Source of the DNA: Naumovozyma dairenensis CBS 421
Taxonomy: Eukaryota; Ascomycota; Saccharomycetes; Saccharomycetales; Saccharomycetaceae
Reading direction: 5' to 3'
Length of the DNA: 64,000 nucleotides
Assembly: GCF_000227115.2 (NCBI RefSeq)
Contig: NC_016481.1
Location: forward strand, 186,001-250,000
Every line of letters starts with the position of its first letter. Within the stretch, counting starts at the first letter, position 1. Shown piece by piece: positions 1 to 10,073 of the stretch. A program made the position numbers and the translations under genes. The notes beneath the pieces were generated by a model. That model saw only the letters and a program-made list of their open reading frames with translations, ran no database searches and had not been told where the DNA came from.

Positions 1-402
1 CGTGGTCGTGGAGGATCTTATCAGTCTCGTAATAATACATATAATAATTCTGAACAACAATCGCAGCAATCACAAGAACGTAATTTTAATGATAATAACG
101 ATAGTAACGAAAATAATAATAATAATAATAATAATACAAATAACGGTGCAAATGAGGAGAAAGGACAATATTCTTTATTTGCTCCAGCAAGTGGATTCTT
201 ACAATCATCAGATGGTTCAAGAACATCTTCAAGAGGTGGTGGTAGAGGAAATTTGAACACGCGTAGAGGAGGATCAGGAGGATCAGGGCGTGGAAGTTCC
301 CGTGGGGGCAGTGGAGTACGTCGTGGCGGTAGAGGTGGAGGAGGTTATAATAGAGGTTACCGTGGAGGAGCCAGTAATAACGACAGGTTCACAACAGCAT
401 AA
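1..402 (+). CDS. PSP2: PSP2 homologue, C-terminal part (5' end outside window)
   Basis: The open frame enters from the left edge and ends with TAA at 400-402. The visible 133 residues are a low-complexity tail: Gln/Ser- and Asn-rich stretches, then a dense RGG/RG-rich segment (RGRGG at the very start, many GGRGG-type units over the last 60 residues) typical of RNA-binding proteins methylated on arginine. Psp2 is a cytoplasmic RGG-motif protein linked to translation and P-bodies. The assignment rests on this composition plus position: the next gene, convergent, is PPZ1, as for YML017W and YML016C in S. cerevisiae. No folded domain is visible here, so another RGG protein cannot be excluded by sequence alone. 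Confidence 0.75.
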   Translation, partial: RGRGGSYQSRNNTYNNSEQQSQQSQERNFNDNNDSNENNNNNNNNTNNGANEEKGQYSLFAPASGFLQSSDGSRTSSRGGGRGNLNTRRGGSGGSGRGSSRGGSGVRRGGRGGGGYNRGYRGGASNNDRFTTA

Positions 403-1375
403 AAAAAGAAGGAATGCCGATATAAACATTTCTCTTTTTGTTTCTTTCTTTCGTTTGTTTGTTTATATGTATAATAATAATAATAATAAAAGGGCAGTTT
501 TCTGCTCTTTACCTTGTCGTCATCTTAGTTGAATCTTTATTTAAGTAAGTAATCTCCCCAATGAATTAATTCTTTCATGTTTGTTTGTTTTTCGCACATT
601 CCCTTAATCTTTAATTCATCACTCTCCTTCTAATTTGTATTATTTCAAGCAACCATATGAATAACTTACGTACTACATAATGAATGACATACTTATAAAT
701 ATACTATAATACATATATTCATCATCAATAGAGCGCGTCGGACAATCAGTTTCATTTGAAGATAAGATTTGTACGTAGTTTATCTGTCTATATTGTACTC
801 AAACAAGTCATTACTAGGTGCCCTATGAAACTTATTCGGTCACATTACTGTTTCCAAATTTTGAAGATAGCGAAAAAATACATTCAACAAAAATATCCAA
901 GTAATTTCTTGAATTTCTTCAACTTCTATCGTCGCTATATTTGTGACGTAAGGACCTACTGTAGATTAGAGAACCCAGGTAACAGGTTCAGCTTATATTC
1001 CCCTTTTAAAACTGATAGATAAAGAACTCCCCTCTGGAATCTTGGCTACTGTGAACTATTGTTTCGAAAACTAACACTTGGAATGAAATGATTTTGTTGT
1101 ATAAAATCTTCCCAGGGGTAATTAGAAGTATATAATTACAAAAGAGAGAGCTCGTAGGAAGTAAAATCGTAAGAGATATAAAACATTGTTTAAGTATTTT
1201 TGAATAGATATAATATATACTAATATGTATTATAGTATGCATTTTATTTTTTCGAGAGAGAAGTACTAATTTAATATTCACAGAAAAAAACAATTATGAC
1301 AATCATGCTACGAGAGGAGAGCAGAGAAGAGAAGGGAAAGATCTATGATGTTTCACAACCCAAGCGGTGAAGCGA
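403..1375. other. PSP2/PPZ1 convergent intergenic region
   Basis: This 970-bp spacer is long for two 3' ends. The first 200 bases are T-rich 3'-UTR-like sequence with short AAT runs. The middle, about 756-1120, holds a decayed reverse-transcriptase-like relic listed separately. The remainder is AT-rich with no supported gene. Confidence 0.6.
756..1120 (+). pseudogene. Relic of Ty3/gypsy-type reverse transcriptase
   Basis: Read across shifting frames, this stretch shows the order of motifs found at the end of a Ty3/gypsy reverse transcriptase: a VRSL..LK.V segment near 765, FGHI (the FLGH motif) near 833-845, then NFLNFFNFYRRYI near 900-940, which matches the family signature FLGFxNFYRRFI, followed by a FRKL segment that resembles the following AFxxLK. 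Stops and frame changes separate the pieces, so it is dead. It is too short and decayed to name a family. Chance similarity is possible, but the three motifs are in the correct order and at about the expected spacing. Confidence 0.4.
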
Positions 1376-3907
1376 TCACTCTTCAACTTGATATTGTTGT
1401 TGATTGGCTAATTTTCTTTCTTGTCTACCCTTTTTCATAACTTGTTTCAACGCTGCACTATCCAATGGATCTAATAATTCAAATGAACATAATAAACCTT
1501 CACTGACACTCATAACCGCTCCCCAATTATCGAATTCACCACAATAGTTTGGAGCAGAAAACACAGTAACCAAACTTCGATCATTGAAAAATTCATAACC
1601 ATCTTCGACGACCATATGAGCTCTACAAACAAGATCAAACCCAAATTTATTTAAAAATTTATTAATTGCAACTTTATTATAACAGTAACTAACACCTCTT
1701 TCATTATCTTCCCATTCATTGGGTGAATCTGTCGGGTCTGACCATAATAAATCATTAATTAAACCAAAATCAGGCACATCTGTAGGTCTACTTACATGCC
1801 TGATTTCATCCATAGAATTCAAAACAGGTGATAACCCACCATGAACGCAAAAAATCTTACCAGCGACGATGGCCGCTAAGGGTAAGGTGTTGAATGTATC
1901 AATGAAAGTTTTCCATGTTTTGATATTACAACGACGTTTACATTCATCGTAAAACCCGTAAACCCTTGTCACATTGGCACATTCATGATTACCTCTCAAT
2001 AAGAAGAAATTTTCAGGATATTTAATCTTGTAACATAATAATAACAAAATGGTCTCAAGGGATTGTTTACCACGATCCACGTAATCACCTAAAAATAAAT
2101 AATTTGCTGAAGGTGGGAATCCACATTTAGTGAAAAGTCTTAAGAGATCACCATATTGACCATGCACATCGCCTACGATTTTCACAGGTGGTGATAATTC
2201 TAAAAGAGATGGTTGTGAAAGGAAAATTTCTCTTGATGCTTGACAAATTTGTAAAATTTCTGAATTTTTTAAACAGACATTTTTCGTTCTCTTTGCTGCG
2301 TAACCTGCATCTAATAATTTTTGAATCGTTTCATCTATATCAATTGGTTTAATAGGTTTTTTCTTCTTTAGAGGGAGTTGGCCATCATTTAACGGGAGAT
2401 TAATATTACTATCTGTTTGTAATTCTTGTGTCATTGTATTGTTATTTTCCATGTTGTTATTAATATAATCATGTGTTGGAAAATTATCCATATTGGAATG
2501 TGATGCAGGATATCTTGATTTTGAGATGGAATCGCGACGATCCATACTATTATTACCATCGTTTACAGAAGTATAACCATCCACATTATTGTTATTATCA
2601 TTAGCAGGGTTTATACTAACAGAATCTATGTGTGTTGTATCATCAGTTTGAAGGTTTGCATTATCGTTAGAATTTGCCGTAGGGACTGCAGTAGTACCAA
2701 AATAATCATCTTGAGTCAATGTATCATTTGTTCTTAGTAGACCTGGAGAATTTAATGGTGTACTATATGCCGTCGTATTATTACTGGATCCCATTGATGA
2801 TTTCCTACTATGTAAAGATGAAGCGAATGAATTGGAACGTGATAATGATAATGAATGTTGACTTGTATGATCTTGATTGGGTAAATTTAAATTATCCATG
2901 TTTGGAGAACCACCTGTGGCAGTTGCCGATATATTGATGTTATTATTGCTTGATTTTCTACGCGGTCTTGATGATGAACCACTTCTTATACTGGAAGGTC
3001 TTGAAGATGTCTTGTGTCTAATTAAATTTTGATGATTTGTCTTTGTAGCATCTGAAAACATATCTGTGTCATTATCGTTATCATTATCATCATCAGTTAA
3101 CGCATTTTCATAATATTGGAAGGAATTTGATGACGTAGTATATTTACTATTTTTAAGAATGGGGGATTTAGGTTCCATTTGTATCATCGATGGTGGTAAA
3201 TCTGCGCCTGTATTATTACTTAATCTTCTTGAAGATGAGCGTCTTCTACTTGAATTCAAAAGTGGATGTAAAAATGGATTCGTTGTCGCTTCACTATTAT
3301 TATTGTTATTATTATTGTTTGTGGATTGTCTAGACAAGTTGAGACCTGCATTATTATTATCTTGTTGCTGACCCATTAATTCACTTTGAGAATGATGAGA
3401 TGAAGAACGACGATGTCCATGAGTTTGAGGGAATAGATGCATGCTATTTTTTTTAGCTGAAGAGGGACTCGGGCTGCGATCCTTTTTAGTTGCATTATGT
3501 GAAGTAAGAGAACCTGTTGTTGCGTCGTGGATGTTTTCCATCGACCTTGAAGAAGGTTTCAACTTCGGTGTTCCTGCCACTGAAGCCGAATTTGCTTGTG
3601 CTGGTGATTGAGAATAAGAATGAGAATGAGAACGAGCATGAGAACCATTAGGCCTCAGAGGACGTTGTTTCTGATTGAGAACATTGACGTACTCAGGAGG
3701 GCCTGAAACAGAATTTATTGTTTTTTCATTTTTATTTGATTTGATTGCAGACGACGATCGCCTCGAACTTGCTGATTTGGACGATTTGATAGAGTGAGCA
3801 GTATCATTACTCTTATGATCTAATTTATTAGGTCCTGGAGATGATGATGACGAAGATGATGATAGTGATTGTTTCCTTTTCGTTGACTTCGAACTGGAAT
3901 TACCCAT
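1376..3907 (-). CDS. PPZ1: Serine/threonine protein phosphatase Ppz1/Ppz2 type
   Basis: 843 residues. The N-terminus begins MGNSSSK, a good N-myristoylation signal, followed by about 520 residues of Ser/Asn/Arg-rich disordered sequence. The C-terminal 320 residues are a PP1-like catalytic domain with GDVHGQ (about residue 578), GDYVDRG, RGNHE, VHGG and SAPNYCG, so all metal-binding motifs are present. Ppz phosphatases act at the plasma membrane and cytosol on K+/Na+ homeostasis, cell-wall integrity and pH, and are inhibited by Hal3/Vhs3. S. cerevisiae has two copies, PPZ1 and PPZ2; the flanking PSP2 and TRM9 favour the PPZ1 position. The start is the first ATG and is fixed by the myristoylation motif. 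It is divergent from TRM9. Confidence 0.95.
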   Translation of the reverse strand: MGNSSSKSTKRKQSLSSSSSSSSPGPNKLDHKSNDTAHSIKSSKSASSRRSSSAIKSNKNEKTINSVSGPPEYVNVLNQKQRPLRPNGSHARSHSHSYSQSPAQANSASVAGTPKLKPSSRSMENIHDATTGSLTSHNATKKDRSPSPSSAKKNSMHLFPQTHGHRRSSSHHSQSELMGQQQDNNNAGLNLSRQSTNNNNNNNNSEATTNPFLHPLLNSSRRRSSSRRLSNNTGADLPPSMIQMEPKSPILKNSKYTTSSNSFQYYENALTDDDNDNDNDTDMFSDATKTNHQNLIRHKTSSRPSSIRSGSSSRPRRKSSNNNINISATATGGSPNMDNLNLPNQDHTSQHSLSLSRSNSFASSLHSRKSSMGSSNNTTAYSTPLNSPGLLRTNDTLTQDDYFGTTAVPTANSNDNANLQTDDTTHIDSVSINPANDNNNNVDGYTSVNDGNNSMDRRDSISKSRYPASHSNMDNFPTHDYINNNMENNNTMTQELQTDSNINLPLNDGQLPLKKKKPIKPIDIDETIQKLLDAGYAAKRTKNVCLKNSEILQICQASREIFLSQPSLLELSPPVKIVGDVHGQYGDLLRLFTKCGFPPSANYLFLGDYVDRGKQSLETILLLLCYKIKYPENFFLLRGNHECANVTRVYGFYDECKRRCNIKTWKTFIDTFNTLPLAAIVAGKIFCVHGGLSPVLNSMDEIRHVSRPTDVPDFGLINDLLWSDPTDSPNEWEDNERGVSYCYNKVAINKFLNKFGFDLVCRAHMVVEDGYEFFNDRSLVTVFSAPNYCGEFDNWGAVMSVSEGLLCSFELLDPLDSAALKQVMKKGRQERKLANQQQYQVEE

Positions 3908-4702
3908 ATTTCAATCCGTAGTTATAATATGTAGCTTCGTATTGTGTATTCCCCTATAATTTAGGTTTCGGATTTCTTGCAGGACGTGATGTGATATAAT
4001 ATGCAAAGTCACTGTAGTGTTTTCTTTGATGTATTTAACTCGACAAGGCGTGTACCAGAAAGATAGGTTTCTAGGTGCCGAATGAGTCAATAACAGAAAG
4101 AAGGTGGTGAAAGATACTAAGTTTTCAGAACAAAGTTGTTCGTATGTGTAACGGCGTATTCAAATTTAATATAAGAGTAACACCAATGCGTATGTTAGCG
4201 GTTTCATTGGACTTTTTGTTTTGTAATACCCCCCACCAAACATCTCAGAAATAAAGGTTCAGTTTCTAATATTACATGTGAACTATATTTTCTCTATCTA
4301 TAAACCGTTCACTTTTTGCCTTCTATTAATATTCTAAGCCGCGGGTTCATCTATCACTGTGTACGATACAAAAAACGGTTTTAGCCCTACATCTAAAGCC
4401 CTACACAAAACTATAGTTTTAAAACTGGTTGCCCTTAATTTTCTATAAATTCTTTTTTTCCCATCACCGATTGGAAAAGATTAAAACCTATTTACCCGGG
4501 TATAACCAACTCAGGCCCTAGTCCCCATACCTCTGACGAGATCTGACATCTGCCAAAATTGTAATGCATTTCATGATGCAGTTAATATTCGATGACAGTG
4601 CTCGAATACAAAAGAGACTTATCATCTTTTGTATAGTCTATTAATAAATTAATCACATAGTTGTACAAGTGTACGTGAACTAGAAGTCTAAGACACAATT
4701 GC
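3908..4702. other. PPZ1/TRM9 divergent promoter region
   Basis: The spacer of 795 bp between two divergent genes carries a strong Reb1-type site (TTACCCG, 4492-4498, within TTACCCGGGTATAA) and a short repeated CCCTACA motif near 4385-4404. In S. cerevisiae TAF11 (YML015C) lies here; I see no trace of it. Confidence 0.5.
4492..4498 (+). promoter_or_regulatory. Reb1-type site between PPZ1 and TRM9
   Basis: TTACCCG matches the Reb1 general regulatory factor core. It lies about 205 bp upstream of TRM9 and 585 bp upstream of PPZ1, so it more likely serves TRM9, probably by positioning nucleosomes. Confidence 0.5.
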
Positions 4703-5551
4703 ATGAGTATGGCTGATTTAAAAGAACAAGAATTCGTACACGACGTATACAACGAAATAGCTCCACATTTCTCACAAACTCGTTACAAACCATGGCCCAT
4801 CGTGACCTCTTTTTTAAATGACCAAAAAACAGGTACCATTGGTATTGATGTCGGATGTGGGAATGGGAAATATTTAAATGTGAACCCGAACGTGTTCCTT
4901 ATTGGATCAGATAGATCCTCTGGATTGATTGAATGTGCGCATGATATTAATAATCAATATAATATTTTGATTGCAGATGGGTTGAACTTACCTCATCGTG
5001 AGAATACTTTCGATTTCGCTATATCAATTGCAGTGGTACATCATTGGACTACCAGGGAGAGAAGAATTGACGCTATTGCTCATATCATGAGTAAAGTTAG
5101 GAGCGGTGGTCAAGTTCTCATATATTGTTGGGCTTTAGAACAAGGTGAGTCAAGGAGAGGATACCATGAAGGTATGGAACAAGATGTATTGGTACCATGG
5201 GTATTACCAGAAACGACAAAGGATACCAAGAAGAAAGGTGAAAATAGCAAGATAATATTAAAGGAAAAGATGCCAGATTTAACTAATATACCGCCAAAGG
5301 ATCGTTCAGAGTTTATTGCCAATTGGAAAAAGGAACAAGAAGAGAAACGTGTGGCAGCGGAAAAGGAAAGGCAAAAAGAAGAAGAAAAAGAATGGAAGTC
5401 AGAAAATGATAAAGAATCCAAGACTAAATATCGATTTTATCATTTATATCGTGAAGGTGAATTAGAAGAAGACTGTAAGAGTGCTGGAGGTATAATTGTA
5501 AAGACAGGTTATGAAAAGGATAACTGGTATGTTATGATGTCAAAGCCATGA
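4703..5551 (+). CDS. TRM9: tRNA wobble-uridine carboxymethyl methyltransferase Trm9
   Basis: 282 residues. A class I SAM-dependent methyltransferase fold opens with the glycine-rich motif IGIDVGCGNGKYL at about residues 48-60, then the acidic loop GSDRS and the family-typical AVVHHWTTRERR and IYCWALEQ segments. The C-terminus (YRFYHLYREGELEEDC) is the conserved tail. Trm9 methylates the cm5U intermediate at wobble U34 in tRNA-Arg(UCU) and tRNA-Glu to give mcm5U and mcm5s2U, acting with Trm112. A Lys/Glu-rich linker at about 170-240 is longer than in many relatives. Either of two Met codons at positions 1 and 3 could start the protein. Next gene on the same strand is UBX2, as in S. cerevisiae. 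Confidence 0.95.
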   Translation: MSMADLKEQEFVHDVYNEIAPHFSQTRYKPWPIVTSFLNDQKTGTIGIDVGCGNGKYLNVNPNVFLIGSDRSSGLIECAHDINNQYNILIADGLNLPHRENTFDFAISIAVVHHWTTRERRIDAIAHIMSKVRSGGQVLIYCWALEQGESRRGYHEGMEQDVLVPWVLPETTKDTKKKGENSKIILKEKMPDLTNIPPKDRSEFIANWKKEQEEKRVAAEKERQKEEEKEWKSENDKESKTKYRFYHLYREGELEEDCKSAGGIIVKTGYEKDNWYVMMSKP

Positions 5552-5996
5552 AATTTCAAAACTGCGAGTTCATATCCGCAGCACGAATATCACCCGATGG
5601 TAGAACTGTGAACCATGAACCAGATTTGCTGTTTGGCGTCAACTAAGAAGAGTATTACAGTGTAATTTATCCTCAGACCATTGCATTATAACACATGTAA
5701 GAATATATATAGAATACAAATATAATAATCTGTAGGATCCTAAAAGATCAATCATAATTTATTGGCATGAACATGACGGATATTAAGAGGAAATAAAGAA
5801 TCCTGGTAACCACGTGATGTGGAGTTCCTACTGCCAAATATGCCTTTTTAGAAAACGGAATATGGATCAATCACTCAACAAGCTGTCATATACGTAGACT
5901 ATTTTGAAGGAAGAAGGATACGATGTGACCATGGGACAACAAAGTAAGACAGACAGTACAAGATACAAGAAGAAAAGACGGACTATTACCCAAATT
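5552..5996. other. TRM9-UBX2 intergenic region
   Basis: 3'-UTR-like AT-rich sequence, then the UBX2 promoter. A CACGTG E-box (Cbf1-type) lies near 5812. Two in-frame upstream ATGs at 5904 and 5931 could extend UBX2. Confidence 0.4.
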
Positions 5997-7919
5997 ATGC
6001 CGATCATTACCTCTGGAGCTCAAGAGTTCCATCTCTCTCATGAAGAAGAAGATAAATTGAACGAATTTCAAACCATAACAAACTTCCCAGAAGATGAAAT
6101 CCCTAATATAATCAAACTTTTACAGAACAATGGTTGGAATTTAGAAATTTCACTAAGTCGTTATTTTGATAATGATTGGAAAGAATCATTAAACGCGCCA
6201 CCTGTCCCAAGTCATCCATTAGCCTCCCCTCCTCTTCCTGTCGATGACAATTTGAACCAGGCACTACCCTTAAGACCAGCGGCTAACGATTTCAATCCAT
6301 TCCCATTCATCCCACAATTACGTCTAATCTCAAAACTTCCCTTGGGGTTTAAAGAAAAATACAGAATGATAGGGTTACAACCGACTGCGAAATCCTCATT
6401 GAGCAGCACGAATCCACTTATCTTCATGCTAATGATCTTACCTAATCTTATATTTAAGTTGGGATCGTTCATATGGTCCTTGTTAACGATGGGGCTCTTT
6501 AAGGGTAAAGAAGAGAAAGCTAATAACGTTATAGGTGAGGGGAAGTATCGTATTTGTAGTATACCTAAAAATCCTCAATACGTGGAATTCAATGAAATTC
6601 AAAAAAATAAGTTGAAAATGATCGTTGATGATTTTACCGCTTTAGCTGATGAGAAGAAGGACAATAATTCTTCGTTGATTTGTTGGGATTTATCCTTTAA
6701 TGAATTTTTGGATGTTTGTAAGAATGAATTCAAATTTGGGTTGATTGTTCTCGTTGGTGATCTTCTAGGGAAAACAGAAGAAGAAAATGAAAAGCTAGAA
6801 GGTATAGAAGAAATTAGTGTTGATAATGAGTCGCAACAAATTGATATGAATTCTCAATTATTTGTCGATAAGATCTTGAATGATGAACGTATTGTTCAAT
6901 TACTACGAAGTCATTCTGATGATTTAATAGTTTATTTCGGGTCTGTTGTGGAGTTAGAAACATGGTTGATTGCAAAACAATTGAATTTGAAGTATACACC
7001 TGAATGTTTACTGATTGGAAATGTAATGAATGGGAATGGTAATGTTACTAAATTATCCATATTGAGTAAATTGAAAGTCACCACAGTGAAAAGATTTACC
7101 AAATCATTCAATAGTGCCGTTGCGAAATATCAACCTGAATTAGTTATCAGTAGGAATGAAAAAAATGAACTAGACTTAGCAAGACAAATTAAGTTATCTC
7201 AGGAAGAAGCATATGAAAATTCATTGAAACAAGATCAATTAAAGGAACAACAAAAGGAGATGGAACGTCAAACCATGGAATTAATGAAACGTAAAGAAGA
7301 AATGATGAAAATTGAAGAAAGTTATAAACATGTCAAATGGCTGCATTCCTGTTTGCAAATATTAGAAGATGATTATTCGAAGAAGCCTGAGGGATCAGAG
7401 CCTCAAAAGATGGCAACATTACAAATCAGAACCTCACAAGGAACTAGACTTGTTCGTAAATTTGATAGCAGGGCCACGCTACATGACATATATATAAATA
7501 TTGGCTGCCACTTGTTTTTGGATAACCATTCATTAGATCTTAATGAATGGACAAAAAGTATTGTTGATAAAATTAAAAATTTAAGTGACAATGATACTGT
7601 GTTGTGTTTCAAAGATAGAGAGATAATAGAGGATGAAATTATTGATGATGCAAACGAATTACGAGCTATTATTAATGAAGAATTGATTAAATGGGAATCG
7701 CAACTCATTGGCAATAGTGAGATGCATGGTGATATGGAAACTTTTGAATTAGATTTTGATTTTGAATTAGTTTCGCCTTTCCCAAGATTCATTGTTCCTA
7801 CAGATAAGAACATGACAGTGAAAGAAGTTACACAATTATGGCCCAATGGAAGTTTGCTTGTAGAAAAAATTGCAGCTGCTGAGGAAGATGAAGAGGAAGA
7901 GGAGGAACTCGAAAACTAA
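5997..7919 (+). CDS. UBX2: UBX-domain ER membrane adaptor Ubx2 (ERAD)
   Basis: 641 residues from the chosen ATG at 5997. That start puts the segment EFHLSHEEEDKLNEFQ near the N-terminus as in the family; an in-frame ATG at 5904 would add 31 basic residues without known similarity. Order of domains: UBA-like region (about 10-50, FxxNxxPEDEIPNIIKLLQNNGW), hydrophobic membrane hairpin (about 130-170), a UAS/thioredoxin-like region, a coiled coil rich in Glu/Lys/Gln (about 400-450) and a C-terminal UBX fold (about 475-625) ending SPFPRF, WPNGSLLVE and an acidic tail. Ubx2 recruits Cdc48 to the Hrd1 and Doa10 ligases for ER-associated degradation and also acts at the mitochondrial TOM complex. Confidence 0.93.
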   Translation: MPIITSGAQEFHLSHEEEDKLNEFQTITNFPEDEIPNIIKLLQNNGWNLEISLSRYFDNDWKESLNAPPVPSHPLASPPLPVDDNLNQALPLRPAANDFNPFPFIPQLRLISKLPLGFKEKYRMIGLQPTAKSSLSSTNPLIFMLMILPNLIFKLGSFIWSLLTMGLFKGKEEKANNVIGEGKYRICSIPKNPQYVEFNEIQKNKLKMIVDDFTALADEKKDNNSSLICWDLSFNEFLDVCKNEFKFGLIVLVGDLLGKTEEENEKLEGIEEISVDNESQQIDMNSQLFVDKILNDERIVQLLRSHSDDLIVYFGSVVELETWLIAKQLNLKYTPECLLIGNVMNGNGNVTKLSILSKLKVTTVKRFTKSFNSAVAKYQPELVISRNEKNELDLARQIKLSQEEAYENSLKQDQLKEQQKEMERQTMELMKRKEEMMKIEESYKHVKWLHSCLQILEDDYSKKPEGSEPQKMATLQIRTSQGTRLVRKFDSRATLHDIYINIGCHLFLDNHSLDLNEWTKSIVDKIKNLSDNDTVLCFKDREIIEDEIIDDANELRAIINEELIKWESQLIGNSEMHGDMETFELDFDFELVSPFPRFIVPTDKNMTVKEVTQLWPNGSLLVEKIAAAEEDEEEEEELEN

Positions 7920-8351
7920 TAAAGCCACTATAGGGGCGCATGAACGTTCTCATCCTTATATATTCTACATATATGTACCCATTAGATAGAAGTGAGATTT
8001 ACGTATATCTTTTTTTTGTTGTTTTTTATAATCACACGAAAGTATTTCCAATAGTTAACCACTTTCCATTGAAACATCATTGATTAATTAGTTAGTTGAC
8101 CTCCTGTGAATAGACTATATCTGTCGTTTGAGTGAAGAATCTGCGACGTATTTTTTTAATTTCGCGTTCGGTTACCGCATTTTTTTACGTGGATGTTGTT
8201 TTTTGGTTGAATATGAGAATTGAGGAACTGGAAAAAACTCGAATTAATGAACCACGTTAACATTTAACAACAAGCAAGATTTGAATTTGCATTCTGCATC
8301 AAGAAAAGAAAGCGATAATATAGCAATACTACGACAGTAATCTAACGAACA
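7920..8351. other. UBX2-ERV25 intergenic region
   Basis: A 430-bp promoter/terminator spacer with poly-T runs. No gene or specific regulatory site is supported. Confidence 0.4.
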
Positions 8352-8987
8352 ATGAAGACGATCAGACAACTTAGTGTGGTACTATTCTTAACTCTATTGA
8401 ATTTGGCATTTGGTTTACATTTAGATATCGAAGCTAAGCAAGAATCTGACCCGGAACCAGTTTGTATTCGTGATTTCGTCAGTGAAGGTCAATTAGTTGT
8501 TATCAATATCGATTCTGATGGTCGTGTTGGTGATGGACAACAATTGAATGTCTTTGTTCGTGATTCTAATGGGAATGAATATCGTCGAAAGAATGATTTT
8601 GCCGGTAACGTTCGTGTCGCTTTTACTGCACCATCAAGTACATCATTCGATGTTTGTTTAGTCAATATGGGTACTAAAGGTATGAAGAGATCTGTTGAAT
8701 TAGATATTGAAAGTGGTTCTGAAGCTCGTGACTGGAATCAAATCAGTGCTAATGAGAAATTGAAACCAATCGAAGTAGAATTAAGAAGAATTGAAGAATT
8801 AACTGATGAAATCGTTGATGAATTACAATATTTGAAAAACAGAGAGGAAAGATTAAGAGATACTAATGAATCGACTAATAGAAGAGTTAGAAATTTCTCT
8901 ATCTTGATCATTATTGTCTTAGCTTCATTGGGGGCATGGCAAATTACTTACTTAAAAAGATATTTCAGAACCAAGCATATCATCTAG
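8352..8987 (+). CDS. ERV25: p24-family COPII cargo receptor Erv25
   Basis: 211 residues, the usual length for the family. A signal peptide covers about residues 1-21 (hydrophobic, ending FGLHLD). A GOLD domain follows with the paired cysteines (PVCIRDF and FDVCLVN), then a coiled-coil segment with [29 protein letters not shown], a transmembrane helix at about 183-200 and a short cytosolic tail [12 protein letters not shown]. Erv25 pairs with Emp24 in COPII vesicles between ER and Golgi and helps package GPI-anchored proteins. The order UBX2-ERV25-RAD33 matches S. cerevisiae. It is convergent with RAD33, with only 75 bp between the stops. Confidence 0.95.
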   Translation: MKTIRQLSVVLFLTLLNLAFGLHLDIEAKQESDPEPVCIRDFVSEGQLVVINIDSDGRVGDGQQLNVFVRDSNGNEYRRKNDFAGNVRVAFTAPSSTSFDVCLVNMGTKGMKRSVELDIESGSEARDWNQISANEKLKPIEVELRRIEELTDEIVDELQYLKNREERLRDTNESTNRRVRNFSILIIIVLASLGAWQITYLKRYFRTKHII

Positions 8988-9062
8988 ACAAAAAAATATC
9001 AAAATATAACGCGATCTTTTTTGGTTTTCTATATAGTAACCTATGTGTATATTGTATTAATG

Positions 9063-9611
9063 CTAAAATCGTAAATATCCCAATTTACCTAATATTATAG
9101 CGAAATCTAAATATGTCATATAAACTCTTTTCCCACTTGTTGCACATGTCATCATTTGAATGATACCAGAAGATTGATCCAAATCAGCAAATGTTGCTAT
9201 TTTTTGTAAATCTTTCACACTCAAGATATGGTTCACCAATATAACATGCGGATATTGTTTATCCCGACCAGAACAAGTAACCATCAATTGCCAAAGATTA
9301 TTAATAATTTCAGAATTATCTAGGAAGATTAATAACTCGTATGTAGCTCTCACAATTTTATTGAAATCAATAATATTAGTCCCCTCTACGACTACATTAT
9401 CCACAGGAACAAGTTTATAAAGATCACGAGGTAATTGTAATAGTTCGAAAAAGTCATTCAAATCATTAGTATTCATGTCATGATTTAAATTAAATCCAAC
9501 AAGTGCATTCAGAATTTCATCTTCAATTTCATCAGGAACAGTTGCATTTATGAATTTATCCACTTGTTCTTGAGACACCTTAGCAGATGTTTTATTGTCA
9601 TGACCTGCCAT
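9063..9611 (-). CDS. RAD33: Nucleotide excision repair protein Rad33
   Basis: 182 residues, close to the known length of Rad33. The protein resembles a centrin/EF-hand-like fold without obvious calcium loops: the N-terminus has VSQEQVDKFINATVPDEIEDEI and the C-terminus has a second helical pair ending AIILGKLGYLRF. Rad33 binds Rad4 together with Rad34 or Rad23 and supports repair of UV damage. The sequence is weakly conserved, so the call leans on position between ERV25 and SPT5, which is identical to YML011C. It is divergent from SPT5. Confidence 0.85.
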   Translation of the reverse strand: MAGHDNKTSAKVSQEQVDKFINATVPDEIEDEILNALVGFNLNHDMNTNDLNDFFELLQLPRDLYKLVPVDNVVVEGTNIIDFNKIVRATYELLIFLDNSEIINNLWQLMVTCSGRDKQYPHVILVNHILSVKDLQKIATFADLDQSSGIIQMMTCATSGKRVYMTYLDFAIILGKLGYLRF

Positions 9612-10073
9612 TACCTGTTACCATCTACGAGTACATTGACAAAGATAGTTTATCCGACGTCTTTGTTATCCTCCATTCCTTCCCTAACCATCTTCTTCCT
9701 AATATAGTCTAGTCTATTCTAATAGTTTCTGAGGGAAATTTCACGAACGCCCTGATCTTCCTATATTAGGGTTTTCTTTAGTTGCCCTTGTCAATAATTT
9801 TTCAGCCCTAAAGAAAAAAGGAAAAAATCGAATAAAACAGTGGCGAACTTCATCAAAACGCATTGACTACCATAAGAACAAGTTCATGATTCATGAACAA
9901 GAAGGAGAACGAATAAGATATGTCACTTAGATAAGAAGGCAAACCATTCTTTTATATTTCTACCTAGCATCAAAAAATAGCATACGAATCATTTATTTCA
10001 ACCTCCTGAACTCTAATTGACACTTATATTTAGCAGAAGCAAAGAAATCTCTAATAAAAGTAAATACATTACG
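9612..10073. other. RAD33/SPT5 divergent promoter region
   Basis: A 460-bp bidirectional promoter. It contains the motif CCCTAAAGAAAAAAGG near 9806-9821 and AT-rich stretches. No factor site is assigned with confidence. Confidence 0.35.

Noticed and set aside
7403..7846. 147-codon minus-strand ORF inside UBX2
   Set aside because: Antisense of a conserved coding region with no recognisable domain.
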